A stretch of 64,000 nucleotides of DNA from the NCBI RefSeq assembly GCF_002165255.2, contig NZ_CP028561.1:2232001-2296000 (forward strand). The letters are read 5' to 3'. The notes under the pieces were generated by a model. That model made no database searches and was not told the origin of the DNA. It was given only the letters and a program-made list of their open reading frames with translations. The stretch comes from Acinetobacter sp. WCHA45. Lineage in GTDB: Bacteria; Pseudomonadota; Gammaproteobacteria; Pseudomonadales; Moraxellaceae. Positions 26,267-39,570 of the stretch are shown here, piece by piece (the stretch's first letter is position 1; the number at the start of each line of letters is the position of its first letter). The translations under genes and the position numbers were made by a program.

Positions 26267-27439
26267 CTAATAGCCTAGCTGCTTACTAATCAAATTCTTC
26301 ATGATTTCTTCAGCACCACCACCGATCATATTCACTTTGACTTCACGATAAATTCGTTCGGATTTCGTTCCACGCATAAAACCCATTCCACCCAAAGTTT
26401 GCACAGCCGCATCCGCACAAAATTGCATCGTACGAGTCGCTACATTTTTTGACATCGAAATTTGTGCAATGAGGTCTGCCCCTTGTAACTGTTTTTGTCC
26501 CATTCGATAAGCTGTATCTTCTAATAATGCTCGTGTTGTAGTCAATTGAGTTGCCATATCTACGAGTTTGTGGCGAACCACCTGATGATCCACCAAGCGC
26601 TTTCCAAAAGTTTGACGCTGTTTTGCCCAATCTAAGGCTTCCTCATAACAGACCAAGGCATAACCATATGCCATCGCAGCTAGCCAAAAACGCTCCATAT
26701 TAAAGTTATTCATAATGACTTTAAAACCTGCATTTTCCTCGCCTAACAAATGACTAACTGGGACTTGGACATTGTCAAAATGCAAATGTGCAGTGTCAGA
26801 TGCCCACCAACCCATTTTCTTTAATGGTGATTTGGTTATTCCCTCACTATGCGCATCGACCAATAACATGGAAATCCCTTTTGCGCCTTGAGCATTTGGA
26901 TCAGTTTTGACCGCAACTGTATAATAATCTGCTCGCATCCCTGATGTGATAAAGGTCTTTTCACCATTCAAAATAAAATGATCTCCTTCTCGAACTGCTT
27001 TGGTTTTAATTGCAGCGACATCAGAACCGCCACTAGGCTCTGTAATTGCCAAGGCTGATATTTTTTCACCTGCAATAATCTGTGGCATAACTTCATTACG
27101 AATCTCAGGTCGAGCAAAATGATGAATGGGTGGTGTTCCAATGCTATGAATCATAAGCGAAATATGCACACCACCAGATCCAGCTTTTGCCATCTCAATT
27201 GCTGCCAACATCACGTAGAAGGCATCTGCATCGGGAATGCCACCATGTTCAGCATCATAGCCGAGACCCATTAAACCGACACTTGCAGCCTTTTGATAAA
27301 GTTCTCGTGGAAATATTCCTGCCTCATCCCATTCATTCACATAAGGTGAAATTTCTTTCTCTACAAACCGTTTGACACTGTCTGCAAAGGCCCGATGTTC
27401 AGATGTGTAATAAATCGGGTTAAGTGATAAACCATCCAT
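26267..27439 (-). CDS. Acyl-CoA dehydrogenase (second of a duplicated pair)
   Basis: 390 residues, complete. FAD/acyl-CoA dehydrogenase segments: ALAITEPSGGSDVAAIKTKA, LNGEKTFITSGMRADYYTVA, MERFWLAAMAYGYALVCYEEAL, QTLGGMGFMRGTKSERIYREVK and IGGGAEEIMKNLI; the Glu of that last motif is in the usual catalytic-base position for one subgroup. Very similar along its whole length to the gene at 27532. Substrate unknown: an isoprenoid or branched acyl-CoA is suggested by the nearby atu genes. Start ATG has AGGAAA upstream. It is 92 bases behind its twin, with a 12-bp stem between. Confidence 0.88.
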   Translation of the reverse strand: MDGLSLNPIYYTSEHRAFADSVKRFVEKEISPYVNEWDEAGIFPRELYQKAASVGLMGLGYDAEHGGIPDADAFYVMLAAIEMAKAGSGGVHISLMIHSIGTPPIHHFARPEIRNEVMPQIIAGEKISALAITEPSGGSDVAAIKTKAVREGDHFILNGEKTFITSGMRADYYTVAVKTDPNAQGAKGISMLLVDAHSEGITKSPLKKMGWWASDTAHLHFDNVQVPVSHLLGEENAGFKVIMNNFNMERFWLAAMAYGYALVCYEEALDWAKQRQTFGKRLVDHQVVRHKLVDMATQLTTTRALLEDTAYRMGQKQLQGADLIAQISMSKNVATRTMQFCADAAVQTLGGMGFMRGTKSERIYREVKVNMIGGGAEEIMKNLISKQLGY

Positions 27440-27486
27440 GTCTTTTTCCTAAATTATTATTTAACGAGTTGTTCTTTTATAAATAC

Positions 27487-27519
27487 GGCTTTAGACCAAT
27501 CTCATCATGGTTTAAAGCC
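27487..27519 (-). other. Intercistronic hairpin between the two acyl-CoA dehydrogenase genes
   Basis: GGCTTTAGACCA / TGGTTTAAAGCC (27487-27498, 27508-27519), 12 pairs with one G-U, 9-base loop, no T tract. More likely an mRNA-stabilising or attenuating structure than a terminator. Confidence 0.5.
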
Positions 27520-27531
27520 TTAAAATTTCGC

Positions 27532-28695
27532 TTAATAACCAAGTTGGCGGCTGGCAAGGTCTTTCATAATTTCCTCTGCACCACCACCAATCATGTTCAC
27601 TTTCACTTCACGATAGATACGTTCAGATTTTGTGCCACGCATAAAACCCATCCCTCCTAAAGTCTGAACGGCAGCATCAGCACAAAATTGCATGGTTTGT
27701 GTTGCTACATTTTTAAGCATGCAAATTTGTGCAATCAGTTCATTACCCTGCAATTCTGGTTTTCCTAAACGATAGGCTGTATCTTCCAATAACGCACGAG
27801 TTGAAGTTAAACGTGTCGCCATATCTACTAGCTTATGACGAACAACTTGATGATCAATTAAGCGTTTACCAAAAGTTTGTCGCTGCTTCGCCCAATCCAA
27901 AGCTTCTTCATAGCAAACCAACCCATAACCATAGCTACTGGCTGCAAGAAAAAATCGCTCCATGTTAAAGTTGTTCATAATGACAAAGAAGCCCATATTT
28001 TCGGCACCAAGTAAGTTTTTGGCTGGTACTCGCACACTATCAAAGTGCAAATGCGCTGTATCCGATGCCCACCAGCCCATCTTATCCAACTTGGATTTGC
28101 TAATGCCCTCACTATGTGCATCTATCAACAGCATTGAAATACCATTAGCTCCCTTAGCATTAGGATCAGTTCTCACCGCAACAGAATAATAATCCGCACG
28201 AATACCCGATGTAATAAAGGTCTTTTCACCACTGACAATATAATCGTCACCATCTCGAACCGCTTTGGTTTTCAAAGCCGCAACATCCGAACCACCACTA
28301 GGTTCAGTAATTGCCAATGCAGAGATTTTTTCTCCTGACAAAATTTGTGGTAAAACTTCAGCCTTGACCTCTTCTTGAGCAAAATGCTGAATGGGTGGTG
28401 TTCCAATCGTATGTGAAAGCAAAGAAGCCGCTAAACCACCTGATGCAGACTTGGCTAATTCAACCGAAGCCAGCAACGTATAAAATGCATCCGTTCCCGC
28501 AATACCACCATAATTTTCATCAAAGCCAACACCCAGCAAGCCTATATCAGCGGCCTTTTTATACAGCTCACGCGGAAAAGTTTCCGCTTCATCCCATTCA
28601 GTGATAAAAGGACTAATTTCCTTTTCAGTAAAGCGCCTAACACTCTCAGCAAAGGCTAAATGTTGCTCGGTGTAATATAAAGGGTTGAGTAGCAT
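27532..28695 (-). CDS. Acyl-CoA dehydrogenase (first of a duplicated pair)
   Basis: 387 residues. The same motifs as its downstream twin: ALAITEPSGGSDVAALKTKA, VSGEKTFITSGIRADYYSVA, HLHFDSVRVPAKNLLG, GGMGFMRGTKSERIYREVKV and IGGGAEEIMKDLASRQLGY. An AtuR-type operator overlaps its -35, so the pair is probably induced with the atu genes. The two enzymes may serve later beta-oxidation cycles of citronellyl/geranyl-derived acyl-CoAs, an inference from regulation and position. Confidence 0.88.
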   Translation of the reverse strand: MLLNPLYYTEQHLAFAESVRRFTEKEISPFITEWDEAETFPRELYKKAADIGLLGVGFDENYGGIAGTDAFYTLLASVELAKSASGGLAASLLSHTIGTPPIQHFAQEEVKAEVLPQILSGEKISALAITEPSGGSDVAALKTKAVRDGDDYIVSGEKTFITSGIRADYYSVAVRTDPNAKGANGISMLLIDAHSEGISKSKLDKMGWWASDTAHLHFDSVRVPAKNLLGAENMGFFVIMNNFNMERFFLAASSYGYGLVCYEEALDWAKQRQTFGKRLIDHQVVRHKLVDMATRLTSTRALLEDTAYRLGKPELQGNELIAQICMLKNVATQTMQFCADAAVQTLGGMGFMRGTKSERIYREVKVNMIGGGAEEIMKDLASRQLGY

Positions 28696-28747
28696 GCTTG
28701 CTTCCTAATAATTATTGATCATTGTTTTCGAGTATTTAGTGAACATT

Positions 28748-28784
28748 AAGGTATCAAAACCGCCAAAACCAAGCAAGCGCTTGG
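28748..28784 (-). promoter_or_regulatory. AtuR-type operator and promoter of the dehydrogenase pair
   Basis: CCAAGCA-AG-CGCTTGG (28769-28784, one mismatch). Minus-strand TTGCTT (28776-28771) as -35, 17-base spacer, TACCTT (28753-28748) as -10. The layout equals that before atuE. Confidence 0.68.
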
Positions 28785-28863
28785 CAAAATTTAAAATTAA
28801 AAAAATATTCAATTGGTTCGATTACTTTAACTTCCTACAAGGAATCATTCATCCCAATGGAAC

Positions 28864-29420
28864 TTAGATTTTTAACAAACTACGAAATCCTCGAGTTGAA
28901 TAATAAGATTGAGCACCATTGTGATAAGTGAAAACTCGTCCATAACGACAATCACAAAAATAGCTCCTCCTTTCACCCGAATATCATCTGGCGTTTTCAC
29001 CCAACTCGACGTCTTTAAATCAAAATGCTCAATAGACTGTAATTGCTTATATTGCTCTTCTGTCAGCAATTCAACTCCCATCACTTCTGCTTCATCAACA
29101 GCATTGCTAATTGGTTTATGTTCTTTCCGTGAATTTAGTGCCTCTCGATCGTAGCAAAGACTTCTGCGACCTTTGGGTCATTCTAATGAACAATCATAAA
29201 ATATGATCTCAGATGAGTCTGAATATATTGATACTATGTCAGGTTCTCCACCTGTTTCTTCCATTTGATGCAATGACCATAATTTATCTGGAACTTGTTT
29301 TAATCTTTCCTCAAGCTGATACCAACTTAAGTTTAAATGTCGATCCATGTTGTTTTCAAAGCGAATTTTTAATTTTTCCAACAATAACTTCTTCTCGCTC
29401 TCAACCAATTTTTTTTCCAT
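28864..29420 (-). pseudogene. DUF4256 family gene, inactivated
   Basis: Translation from ATG 29420 gives MEKKLVESEKKLLLEKLK, LWSLHQMEETGGEPDIV and IIFYDCSLE, then an in-frame TGA (29180-29178). The same frame continues PKGRRSLCYDREALNSRKEH, then ELLTEEQYKQLQ and FDLKTSSWVKTPDDIR up to GGAIF. A one-base loss in a T run then shifts the frame; the next frame continues CDCRYGRVFTYHNGAQSYYS, then TRGFRSLLKI, and stops at 28864. With the lost base restored the gene has 185 codons, matching the family. The family's function is unknown. Two independent lesions argue for a true pseudogene rather than one sequencing error. Confidence 0.85.
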
Positions 29421-29662
29421 TATATTTACACCCCACTTTTTCAATAATCTATTATTTATATCTATGTAAATGATGAAAACTAGAATAACCACTTAATCAA
29501 ATTTTCACTTAAATGATCCATTTTATAAATATTTAAATTAAAAATAGAACAAAAAATACACCTGACTTTTTAGCTATTATAGAAATTTGAGTTCAGATTT
29601 TTTAGATATATATTTGATTTATTTAAGCTTAATTATTTTATAGTTCTTAGATTTAATATTAA

Positions 29663-30049
29663 CTACGAAATAAAGTTACTAACTACTAGCCTATTTCTCC
29701 AGAGATACTCGAATTTTGCCAAAGTAGCGACAAAAATTGCTTCTCCACCAATATGCATAATTGCCAATATCGTCATTTCATGCCAAAACCACCATATTAT
29801 AATCAAACAAATAATGCACCAAAATCCATTTGCTATCACAAGAATATTGATGAGAGTAGCTGATCGCCTTCTATAATTTGCTAATATAAATGAATAACAT
29901 GCATACAATAAATTAGTACAACTAATAAAAATGATGATGCTTTTTGGTAAATGATACATTTGACTTAACCATTGTGCTACAAGCAAAACTATTAAACCTG
30001 CTGAAACAGCGGCACAACAATCTACCCATAAAATATTTTTTTGAATCAT
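29663..30049 (-). CDS. Small integral membrane protein, function unknown
   Basis: 128 residues with four predicted membrane helices (about 9-27, 36-58, 66-87, 92-112) and a few charged loop residues (ANYRRRSATL, KFEYLWRNR). No family recognised. AT-rich coding and surroundings; it lies alone between the DUF4256 pseudogene and the rRNA operon. It could be a real small membrane protein of the SdpI/DoxX size class, but no motif supports either. Confidence 0.6.
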   Translation of the reverse strand: MIQKNILWVDCCAAVSAGLIVLLVAQWLSQMYHLPKSIIIFISCTNLLYACYSFILANYRRRSATLINILVIANGFWCIICLIIIWWFWHEMTILAIMHIGGEAIFVATLAKFEYLWRNRLVVSNFIS

Positions 30050-30121
30050 CGTTATAAATAATCTAAACCTTTATAAGGATATTAGCATAAACGCTATTTT
30101 CATTTTCTTATTTCAATAAAA

Positions 30122-30153
30122 AACACCCCCTCTGCGCTAGCGGAGGGGGTGTT
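30122..30153 (-). terminator. Terminator of the rRNA operon
   Basis: AACACCCCCTC / GAGGGGGTGTT stem (30122-30132, 30143-30153) with a T run on the minus strand just beyond. Confidence 0.9.
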
Positions 30154-30164
30154 AGTATTTAAAA

Positions 30165-30278
30165 GCTGGCGATGACTTACTCTCACATGGCAAATGCCAC
30201 ACTACCATCAGCGCTAAGAGGTTTCACTTCTGAGTTCGGGAAGGGATCAGGTGGTTCACTCTTGCTATTGTCGCCAGC
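30165..30278 (-). rRNA. rrf: 5S ribosomal RNA
   Basis: Minus strand begins GCTGGCGACAATAGCAAG and contains CCCTTCCCGAACTCAGAAGT and GGTAGTGTGGC; the ends GCTGGCGA and TCGCCAGC pair. About 114 bases. Last rRNA gene of the operon. Confidence 0.95.
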
Positions 30279-30451
30279 AAACTGTTGTGGTGTTTTCGGG
30301 TCTTATTCACATTAATTAATAATGTTTGCCTTACTTACGATCCAAAGAGTTATTAACGGATTAGTTAATTGAGTCGTATTGTAACTAGTTTATACACTAA
30401 ATCAAGTTGTGTATTGAATTTATCTTGAATACAACAACTGTTTGGGTGTTG

Positions 30452-33344
<2,893 letters not shown>

Positions 33345-33723
33345 TACAACCCCAAACAGTCGTTAACACATACAAGTGAGTGTTAGCGTTGCAAACTTAA
33401 TTGCTACTGGTTTGTTGTCTGTGAATTTAATCACCATACAGCTTCAATCTAAATTCATATACCAAAACGCTTGATTCAGTGTTTTTGCTAGTTCTCAATA
33501 TGTTTAAATCAATCAAATTACTTCGATCAACTTAAATTCTTGAGTGAACAATTTATTTCAGACTCAATTTTCTAATCTGTTAATGATTAACTACCACCTC
33601 GTCGGTGCGTAGTAAACTGTGATAAATCACAGAGATTAATAAACCAAGATCAATTACTTAATCTTTTTATTCATTAAACTCTATAATCTATTTAGCTCAG
33701 AATTAAACATTTCATTTAATTCA
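33345..33723. other. Spacer between 23S and tRNA-Ala
   Basis: Internal transcribed spacer, AT-rich, no gene. It includes one half of the 23S processing stem (33337-33359). Confidence 0.7.
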
Positions 33724-33799
33724 TGGTGGAGACTAGGAGAGTCGAACTCCTGACCTCCTGCGTGCAAAGCAGGCGCTCTACCAACTAAGCTAAGTCCCC
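33724..33799 (-). tRNA. tRNA-Ala (anticodon TGC)
   Basis: 76 bases including encoded CCA. Acceptor GGGGACT pairs with AGTCTCC (one G-U pair); D-arm AGCTTAGTTGGTAGAGC; anticodon loop CTTTGCACG; T-arm with GTTCGACTC. In the 16S-23S spacer. Confidence 0.97.
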
Positions 33800-33869
33800 A
33801 GCTTTAATCATAATGAACGACATATCTTTTTATCTAGCAGCTTGTGATTATTCATCACTTCGTCAGTAG

Positions 33870-33946
<77 letters not shown>

Positions 33947-34005
33947 TCAGATACATCTTCGAAGAACAACTTGTTGTGGATTCTTACCGATCGTCAATCT
34001 TTCGT

Positions 34006-35542
<1,537 letters not shown>

Positions 35543-35955
35543 AAAATCATTTGTACTTTACTAAAAGTACTAAATCTGGCTCATCAATTTTCTGACTAAA
35601 AATTCGCTCAAATAAACTTCGAGAAATTTCTACCATTCAATCAATGAAATATTTTCGATCGATCAACCAGTAAAAATCCACACAAGTTGTTCTTCTATTC
35701 TCTTAATGATCTTCTCGATGATTCGTCATCACCAAGCTAGGTCGGCTATGTTACTCTAATCTAAATTAAAGTCAACAGGTAATTTCGATATTTTTAAAAC
35801 TCACTAATCAACCCAAGAACCTAACTACTTTAGCCAAATCCTTGTTTCTCAACAAGTTTTTATCTGCATCACCGCCGATGGATGTGCATTCTACACCATT
35901 TCACATCAGGTGCAAGGGATTTATTCAAATTTATTTCACTTATTGCACCAACCGA
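35543..35955. other. rRNA leader and upstream region
   Basis: Contains the rrn leader, with GTACTTT/AAAGTAC stem near 35555-35575, and the promoter at 35748-35775. No coding sequence up to the DUF6670-like gene end at 35956. Confidence 0.6.
35748..35775 (-). promoter_or_regulatory. rRNA operon promoter
   Basis: Minus strand TTGACT (35775-35770), 16-base spacer, TAACAT (35753-35748), followed by the GC-rich discriminator AGCCGACC, as expected of a stringently controlled rrn promoter. Confidence 0.75.
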
Positions 35956-37017
35956 TTATTTTTTACACAAATAAGGCTGAAAATGTGTGATTTGGTCGAT
36001 TATTTGCTCAGTTTTATTTTTTTCTTGCCAGTGTAAAGGTCTGCAATCGATATATTCACAGTATCCCGTGCCCTCATAACTCTCATTGTCCCATAAGAGT
36101 TGATAGTGAAAGCTGCCCACATAACCTGCTGCCAAACCAAATTTATAATCACCTCGACTTTGTGCTGTTAGTTGAAAGACAACAACATCCTTTTCCGAAT
36201 ATTGCCAAATAAATTCTCGAGGCAAATACATATCACGACCATTGGGTGTCTGAACTTTTGGATAAACACGCGTGACATCAAAAATGATTTGATCATCATA
36301 AAGTCGAGATTGCTGTTCATTCGACTGAATTTCAATCCGAGAAAAAATAATACTATTCCACTGGTTTCTGAGTTCGGACAAAATAATTTGCAAATCTGGA
36401 TTAATCTGAATGATTTGATAAGTAAAAAAATGAAAGGCTATAAAAGGCAAATACATGGCTCTAGCATGTTTTAAAATACCCTGTGCTTCAATTTGATACT
36501 TTTGTTTTTTATAGGTGATTTCCCCTTCACATTGGCAACGCACATACCAATAATCGCCAACTCCCCATTGTAAAGCTGAATGATTTTCTATTTCAGAGTC
36601 AATATTCACTTGGAGTTGACAACCGAGCTCATCATCATCACGCTTAAAATAATAATTTGGGAAATCAACTTGGATTTGATCTACATCTAAAAACTGATAA
36701 CGGTCTTGCTCCAATTGACACTGTTCTTTTGCACTATAACTTTTTAGATGTCCAACTGTTGATAAGCTACTGCTTACCAAAACTGTAGCTGTATCGATCG
36801 CAGTTGTGGAAATTGCACTTGGATTATAACAAATGGGAATACGAGGTTGACCGATTAGACTAATAAAATTTAAGTAATAAAAGGGCTCAGGTAAATTCGG
36901 CAGAATTAAAGCTTGATAAACAATTTTAAATAAGCCTTTTGGCGGATAGAATGTTAAAGCTTCTGACTTATTGAGGTTCAGCCGCTTTAATTGATTGTTA
37001 TTCATCAATATTGGCAT
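35956..37017 (-). CDS. Uncharacterised protein, possibly DUF6670 family
   Basis: 353 residues, soluble, beta-rich (many alternating aromatic/hydrophobic strands such as YWYVRCQCEGEITYKKQKYQIE and FGLAAGYVGSFHYQLLWDN). The ending YEGTGYCEYIDCRPL is distinctive. Its size and strand pattern recall lipocalin/AttH-like two-barrel proteins and the DUF6670 proteins of Acinetobacter; I am not certain. No signal peptide. Met5 (MNNNQ...) is an alternative start. It lies 17 bases after pssA, possibly co-transcribed. Confidence 0.65.
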   Translation of the reverse strand: MPILMNNNQLKRLNLNKSEALTFYPPKGLFKIVYQALILPNLPEPFYYLNFISLIGQPRIPICYNPSAISTTAIDTATVLVSSSLSTVGHLKSYSAKEQCQLEQDRYQFLDVDQIQVDFPNYYFKRDDDELGCQLQVNIDSEIENHSALQWGVGDYWYVRCQCEGEITYKKQKYQIEAQGILKHARAMYLPFIAFHFFTYQIIQINPDLQIILSELRNQWNSIIFSRIEIQSNEQQSRLYDDQIIFDVTRVYPKVQTPNGRDMYLPREFIWQYSEKDVVVFQLTAQSRGDYKFGLAAGYVGSFHYQLLWDNESYEGTGYCEYIDCRPLHWQEKNKTEQIIDQITHFQPYLCKK

Positions 37018-37034
37018 ACTGAACCTCCATTTTT

Positions 37035-37868
37035 TTAGGGTGTTATTTTTGAATCATTCTTTTTGGCTAGTAATGTCGTGATGAAACCTGAAAGGATATA
37101 GAGAATAGATACAATCAGGATTCCTACTGGAATGTTGTACGTGATTGCCGCAAAAATCAAGACCACAGGCAACATCACAACAAAAGGTACACGTTTACGA
37201 TCCATTTGTTTAAATGAATAGTATTTGATATTTGAAATCATAAGTAAACCAACACCAACCATCACAACAGAGTTGATTACTTGAATCACAATATCTTTTA
37301 AATCAAAAACAAATGGGAAATCACGACCGACCCACACCACTGAAATCACAGTAACAGCAGCTAATGGGCTCGCAATTCCAATAAAGTAACGCTTATCCAC
37401 CACACCAATTTGCACATTAAAACGTGCTAAACGAAATGCAGCACACGCGGTATAAATAAAACAACAAGCTAAACCGATACGTCCAAGATCATGTAAACTC
37501 CAGCTATACATCAGAATCGCTGGTGCAACACCAAAAGCTAATAAGTCAGAAAGTGAATCATACTGCTCACCAAATGCACTTTGCGCACCGATTGCGCGTG
37601 CAACTCGACCATCTAATCCATCAAGCAATGCAGCTAAAAAGATTGCGTAAATCGCCTGATTAAAGTTGCCATTCATACTCGCAATAATGGAGTAAAAACC
37701 AGAAAGCAACGCTGCCGTAGTAATAAGATTAGGCCATAAATAAATACCACGGCGTTTTACTTTTTGCCCTTCATGCGTTTGTTCTTCTTCTTCTACTTCA
37801 AAGGTGATGCCATCAAAAGAATGGTCTTCTTCATTTAAATCAGCATCAGGTTTAAGAGAATTTGTCAT
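37035..37868 (-). CDS. pssA: CDP-diacylglycerol-serine O-phosphatidyltransferase
   Basis: 277 residues from ATG 37868 with GAGGAA upstream; the in-frame TTG 37877 is less likely. CDP-alcohol phosphotransferase motif from DGLDGRVARAIGA to YDSLSD carries the metal-binding aspartates. About eight membrane helices follow, beginning with YLWPNLITTAALLSGFYSI; the acidic first 45 residues are cytoplasmic. It makes phosphatidylserine, the precursor of phosphatidylethanolamine. This is the integral-membrane (Bacillus/yeast-like) type, not the E. coli PLD-type enzyme. Confidence 0.93.
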   Translation of the reverse strand: MTNSLKPDADLNEEDHSFDGITFEVEEEEQTHEGQKVKRRGIYLWPNLITTAALLSGFYSIIASMNGNFNQAIYAIFLAALLDGLDGRVARAIGAQSAFGEQYDSLSDLLAFGVAPAILMYSWSLHDLGRIGLACCFIYTACAAFRLARFNVQIGVVDKRYFIGIASPLAAVTVISVVWVGRDFPFVFDLKDIVIQVINSVVMVGVGLLMISNIKYYSFKQMDRKRVPFVVMLPVVLIFAAITYNIPVGILIVSILYILSGFITTLLAKKNDSKITP

Positions 37869-37917
37869 TATTTTCAATTCCTCGAGAATATTTTGACTTC
37901 TTTAGTGGCGAGATGGG

Positions 37918-38775
37918 TTATTCACCCACCAACCAACGCACAGCGGCATGACCACCATTTTCACTCATACGTAAATGCGGGAATAGCCATTGTAAGGCTT
38001 GGTCTGCATCTTCAGAGAATTTCCAAGGGGGGTTAATCACGAGTAAACCACATCCATTCAAGCCAACTGGCGTGTCATCAGGCCAAACACAAATTTCACA
38101 AATTAATTGGCGACGAATTCCTGTTTTGAACATTTTCTTTTCAAAACGTTCAATCATGGCGCGATCTTTGATTGGATACCAAACTGCAAACACACCTGTT
38201 GGCCATTTTTTATGTGCGGCTTGGAGAATTTCAACCAATTGTGGGAAGTCTTTACGCTCAATTTCGTAAGGTGGGTCAATCATGACCAATCCGCGTTTTT
38301 CTTTAGGTGGAATGACACCCATCAGACCTTCATAAAAATCACGCTCATGCAAGCCCGCACGTTTATCACGAATATTAAAATACAATTGTTGAAACACATC
38401 ACGCTGCATTTCAAATATAGTTGCTTTATCAATATCACGCATGCCCTCAAGCGCAAACCAAGGTGAACCTGGATAAGCGCCTTTACCTGAACATGCACGC
38501 ATATCTTCAACAATTTTAAGATATTGTTTTATGCCTTCAGGTGCATTACGTTTAATCGAATCATCAAGCTTGACCAATCGATGGATACCCGTTAAAAACT
38601 CACCTGATTTTTGTGCTTCAGACGTAGATAAATCATATTTACCTGCACCACCATGGTTATCGATATATCGATAAGGTTTATCTTTAGCATTTAAACGAGC
38701 GAGCAGTTGAAGCAAAAGTACATGCTTCATAACATCGGCAAAGTTACCCGCATGGAAATGGTGACGGTAATTCAT
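37918..38775 (-). CDS. rlmJ: 23S rRNA (adenine2030-N6)-methyltransferase RlmJ
   Basis: 285 residues. Start MNYRHHFHAGNFADVMKHVLL, IDNHGGAGKYDL, the catalytic MIDPPYE (DPPY motif) and AVWYPIKDRA are family hallmarks. Acts on naked 23S rRNA near the peptidyl-transferase core. Separated from pssA by 49 bases in the same direction. Confidence 0.96.
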   Translation of the reverse strand: MNYRHHFHAGNFADVMKHVLLLQLLARLNAKDKPYRYIDNHGGAGKYDLSTSEAQKSGEFLTGIHRLVKLDDSIKRNAPEGIKQYLKIVEDMRACSGKGAYPGSPWFALEGMRDIDKATIFEMQRDVFQQLYFNIRDKRAGLHERDFYEGLMGVIPPKEKRGLVMIDPPYEIERKDFPQLVEILQAAHKKWPTGVFAVWYPIKDRAMIERFEKKMFKTGIRRQLICEICVWPDDTPVGLNGCGLLVINPPWKFSEDADQALQWLFPHLRMSENGGHAAVRWLVGE

Positions 38776-38894
38776 GTTGACAATTATTCCTCAATTCAAA
38801 GGATAGTTTAACATGAAAGAAAAAAGTATTCTTTAGCGTTGATGTGATCATCTAAAATTGCACTGTAATCAACTTACTAATGAACTGGAGTTCT

Positions 38895-39506
38895 ATGCAA
38901 CAAACCTCTTTCACAAGTTCATGGAACTTAAATCAAATTTTAGATGATTTAAATGAATTTGGTTTTGCTCTAATTGATGATGTCTACTCGGCTGAATATG
39001 TGGAATCACTAGTACAAGAATGCAGCACCCATCTTGCTGAATTCAGAGCAGCAGGAGTACAAAACGGCGTTGTCAGTCATATCCGTAGTGACCATATTCT
39101 ATGGATTGATGGTCAGTTACCGATTGCCCAACAGCATATCCAAGCTTTAGAAGAGTTCTCACAAGCGTTAAATCAGGCGTTTTATCTTGGGATTAAAGAA
39201 GTAGAAGCACATTTTGCCTGCTATAACGCAGGTGAATTTTATGCTTTACATCGTGATAATCCTCAACAGAAAAATGACCGCATGATTTCAACCGTTTTTT
39301 ATCTACATAAAGATTGGCAGGAAGATTGGGGCGGTCAATTACGTTTGCAGGATAAAAATGGTCAATGGCATATCATCCAGCCCCTACCCAATCGTCTTGC
39401 AATTTTCCAGAGTGATTTATTACACGAAGTTCTATTATCGAAACAACAACGTTTATCCATTACTGCATGGTTACGCAGTGGAGGCTCAATCTGGAATCAG
39501 GGCTAA
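38895..39506 (+). CDS. 2OG-Fe(II) oxygenase-type dioxygenase
   Basis: 203 residues from ATG 38895, which has GGAG at 5 bases; ATG 38880 lacks a ribosome site. Double-stranded beta-helix with iron ligands HRD (FYALHRDNP), a distal H in SDLLHEVLLS and the 2-oxoglutarate Arg in RLSITAWLR; TVFYLHKDWQEDWGGQLRL is the core strand of the prolyl-4-hydroxylase-like subgroup. The substrate is unknown; a ribosomal-protein or other protein hydroxylase is possible. Confidence 0.85.
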   Translation: MQQTSFTSSWNLNQILDDLNEFGFALIDDVYSAEYVESLVQECSTHLAEFRAAGVQNGVVSHIRSDHILWIDGQLPIAQQHIQALEEFSQALNQAFYLGIKEVEAHFACYNAGEFYALHRDNPQQKNDRMISTVFYLHKDWQEDWGGQLRLQDKNGQWHIIQPLPNRLAIFQSDLLHEVLLSKQQRLSITAWLRSGGSIWNQG

Positions 39507-39570
39507 GCCCTTTAAATTCATGAAAACAGCCTTATATAGCTAAGCATAACTGATGATTATGGATCAATAC

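Noticed and set aside
26343..26630. 95-codon minus-strand frame inside the acyl-CoA dehydrogenase gene
   Set aside because: It is an alternative frame of an intact gene; the main frame carries all family motifs.
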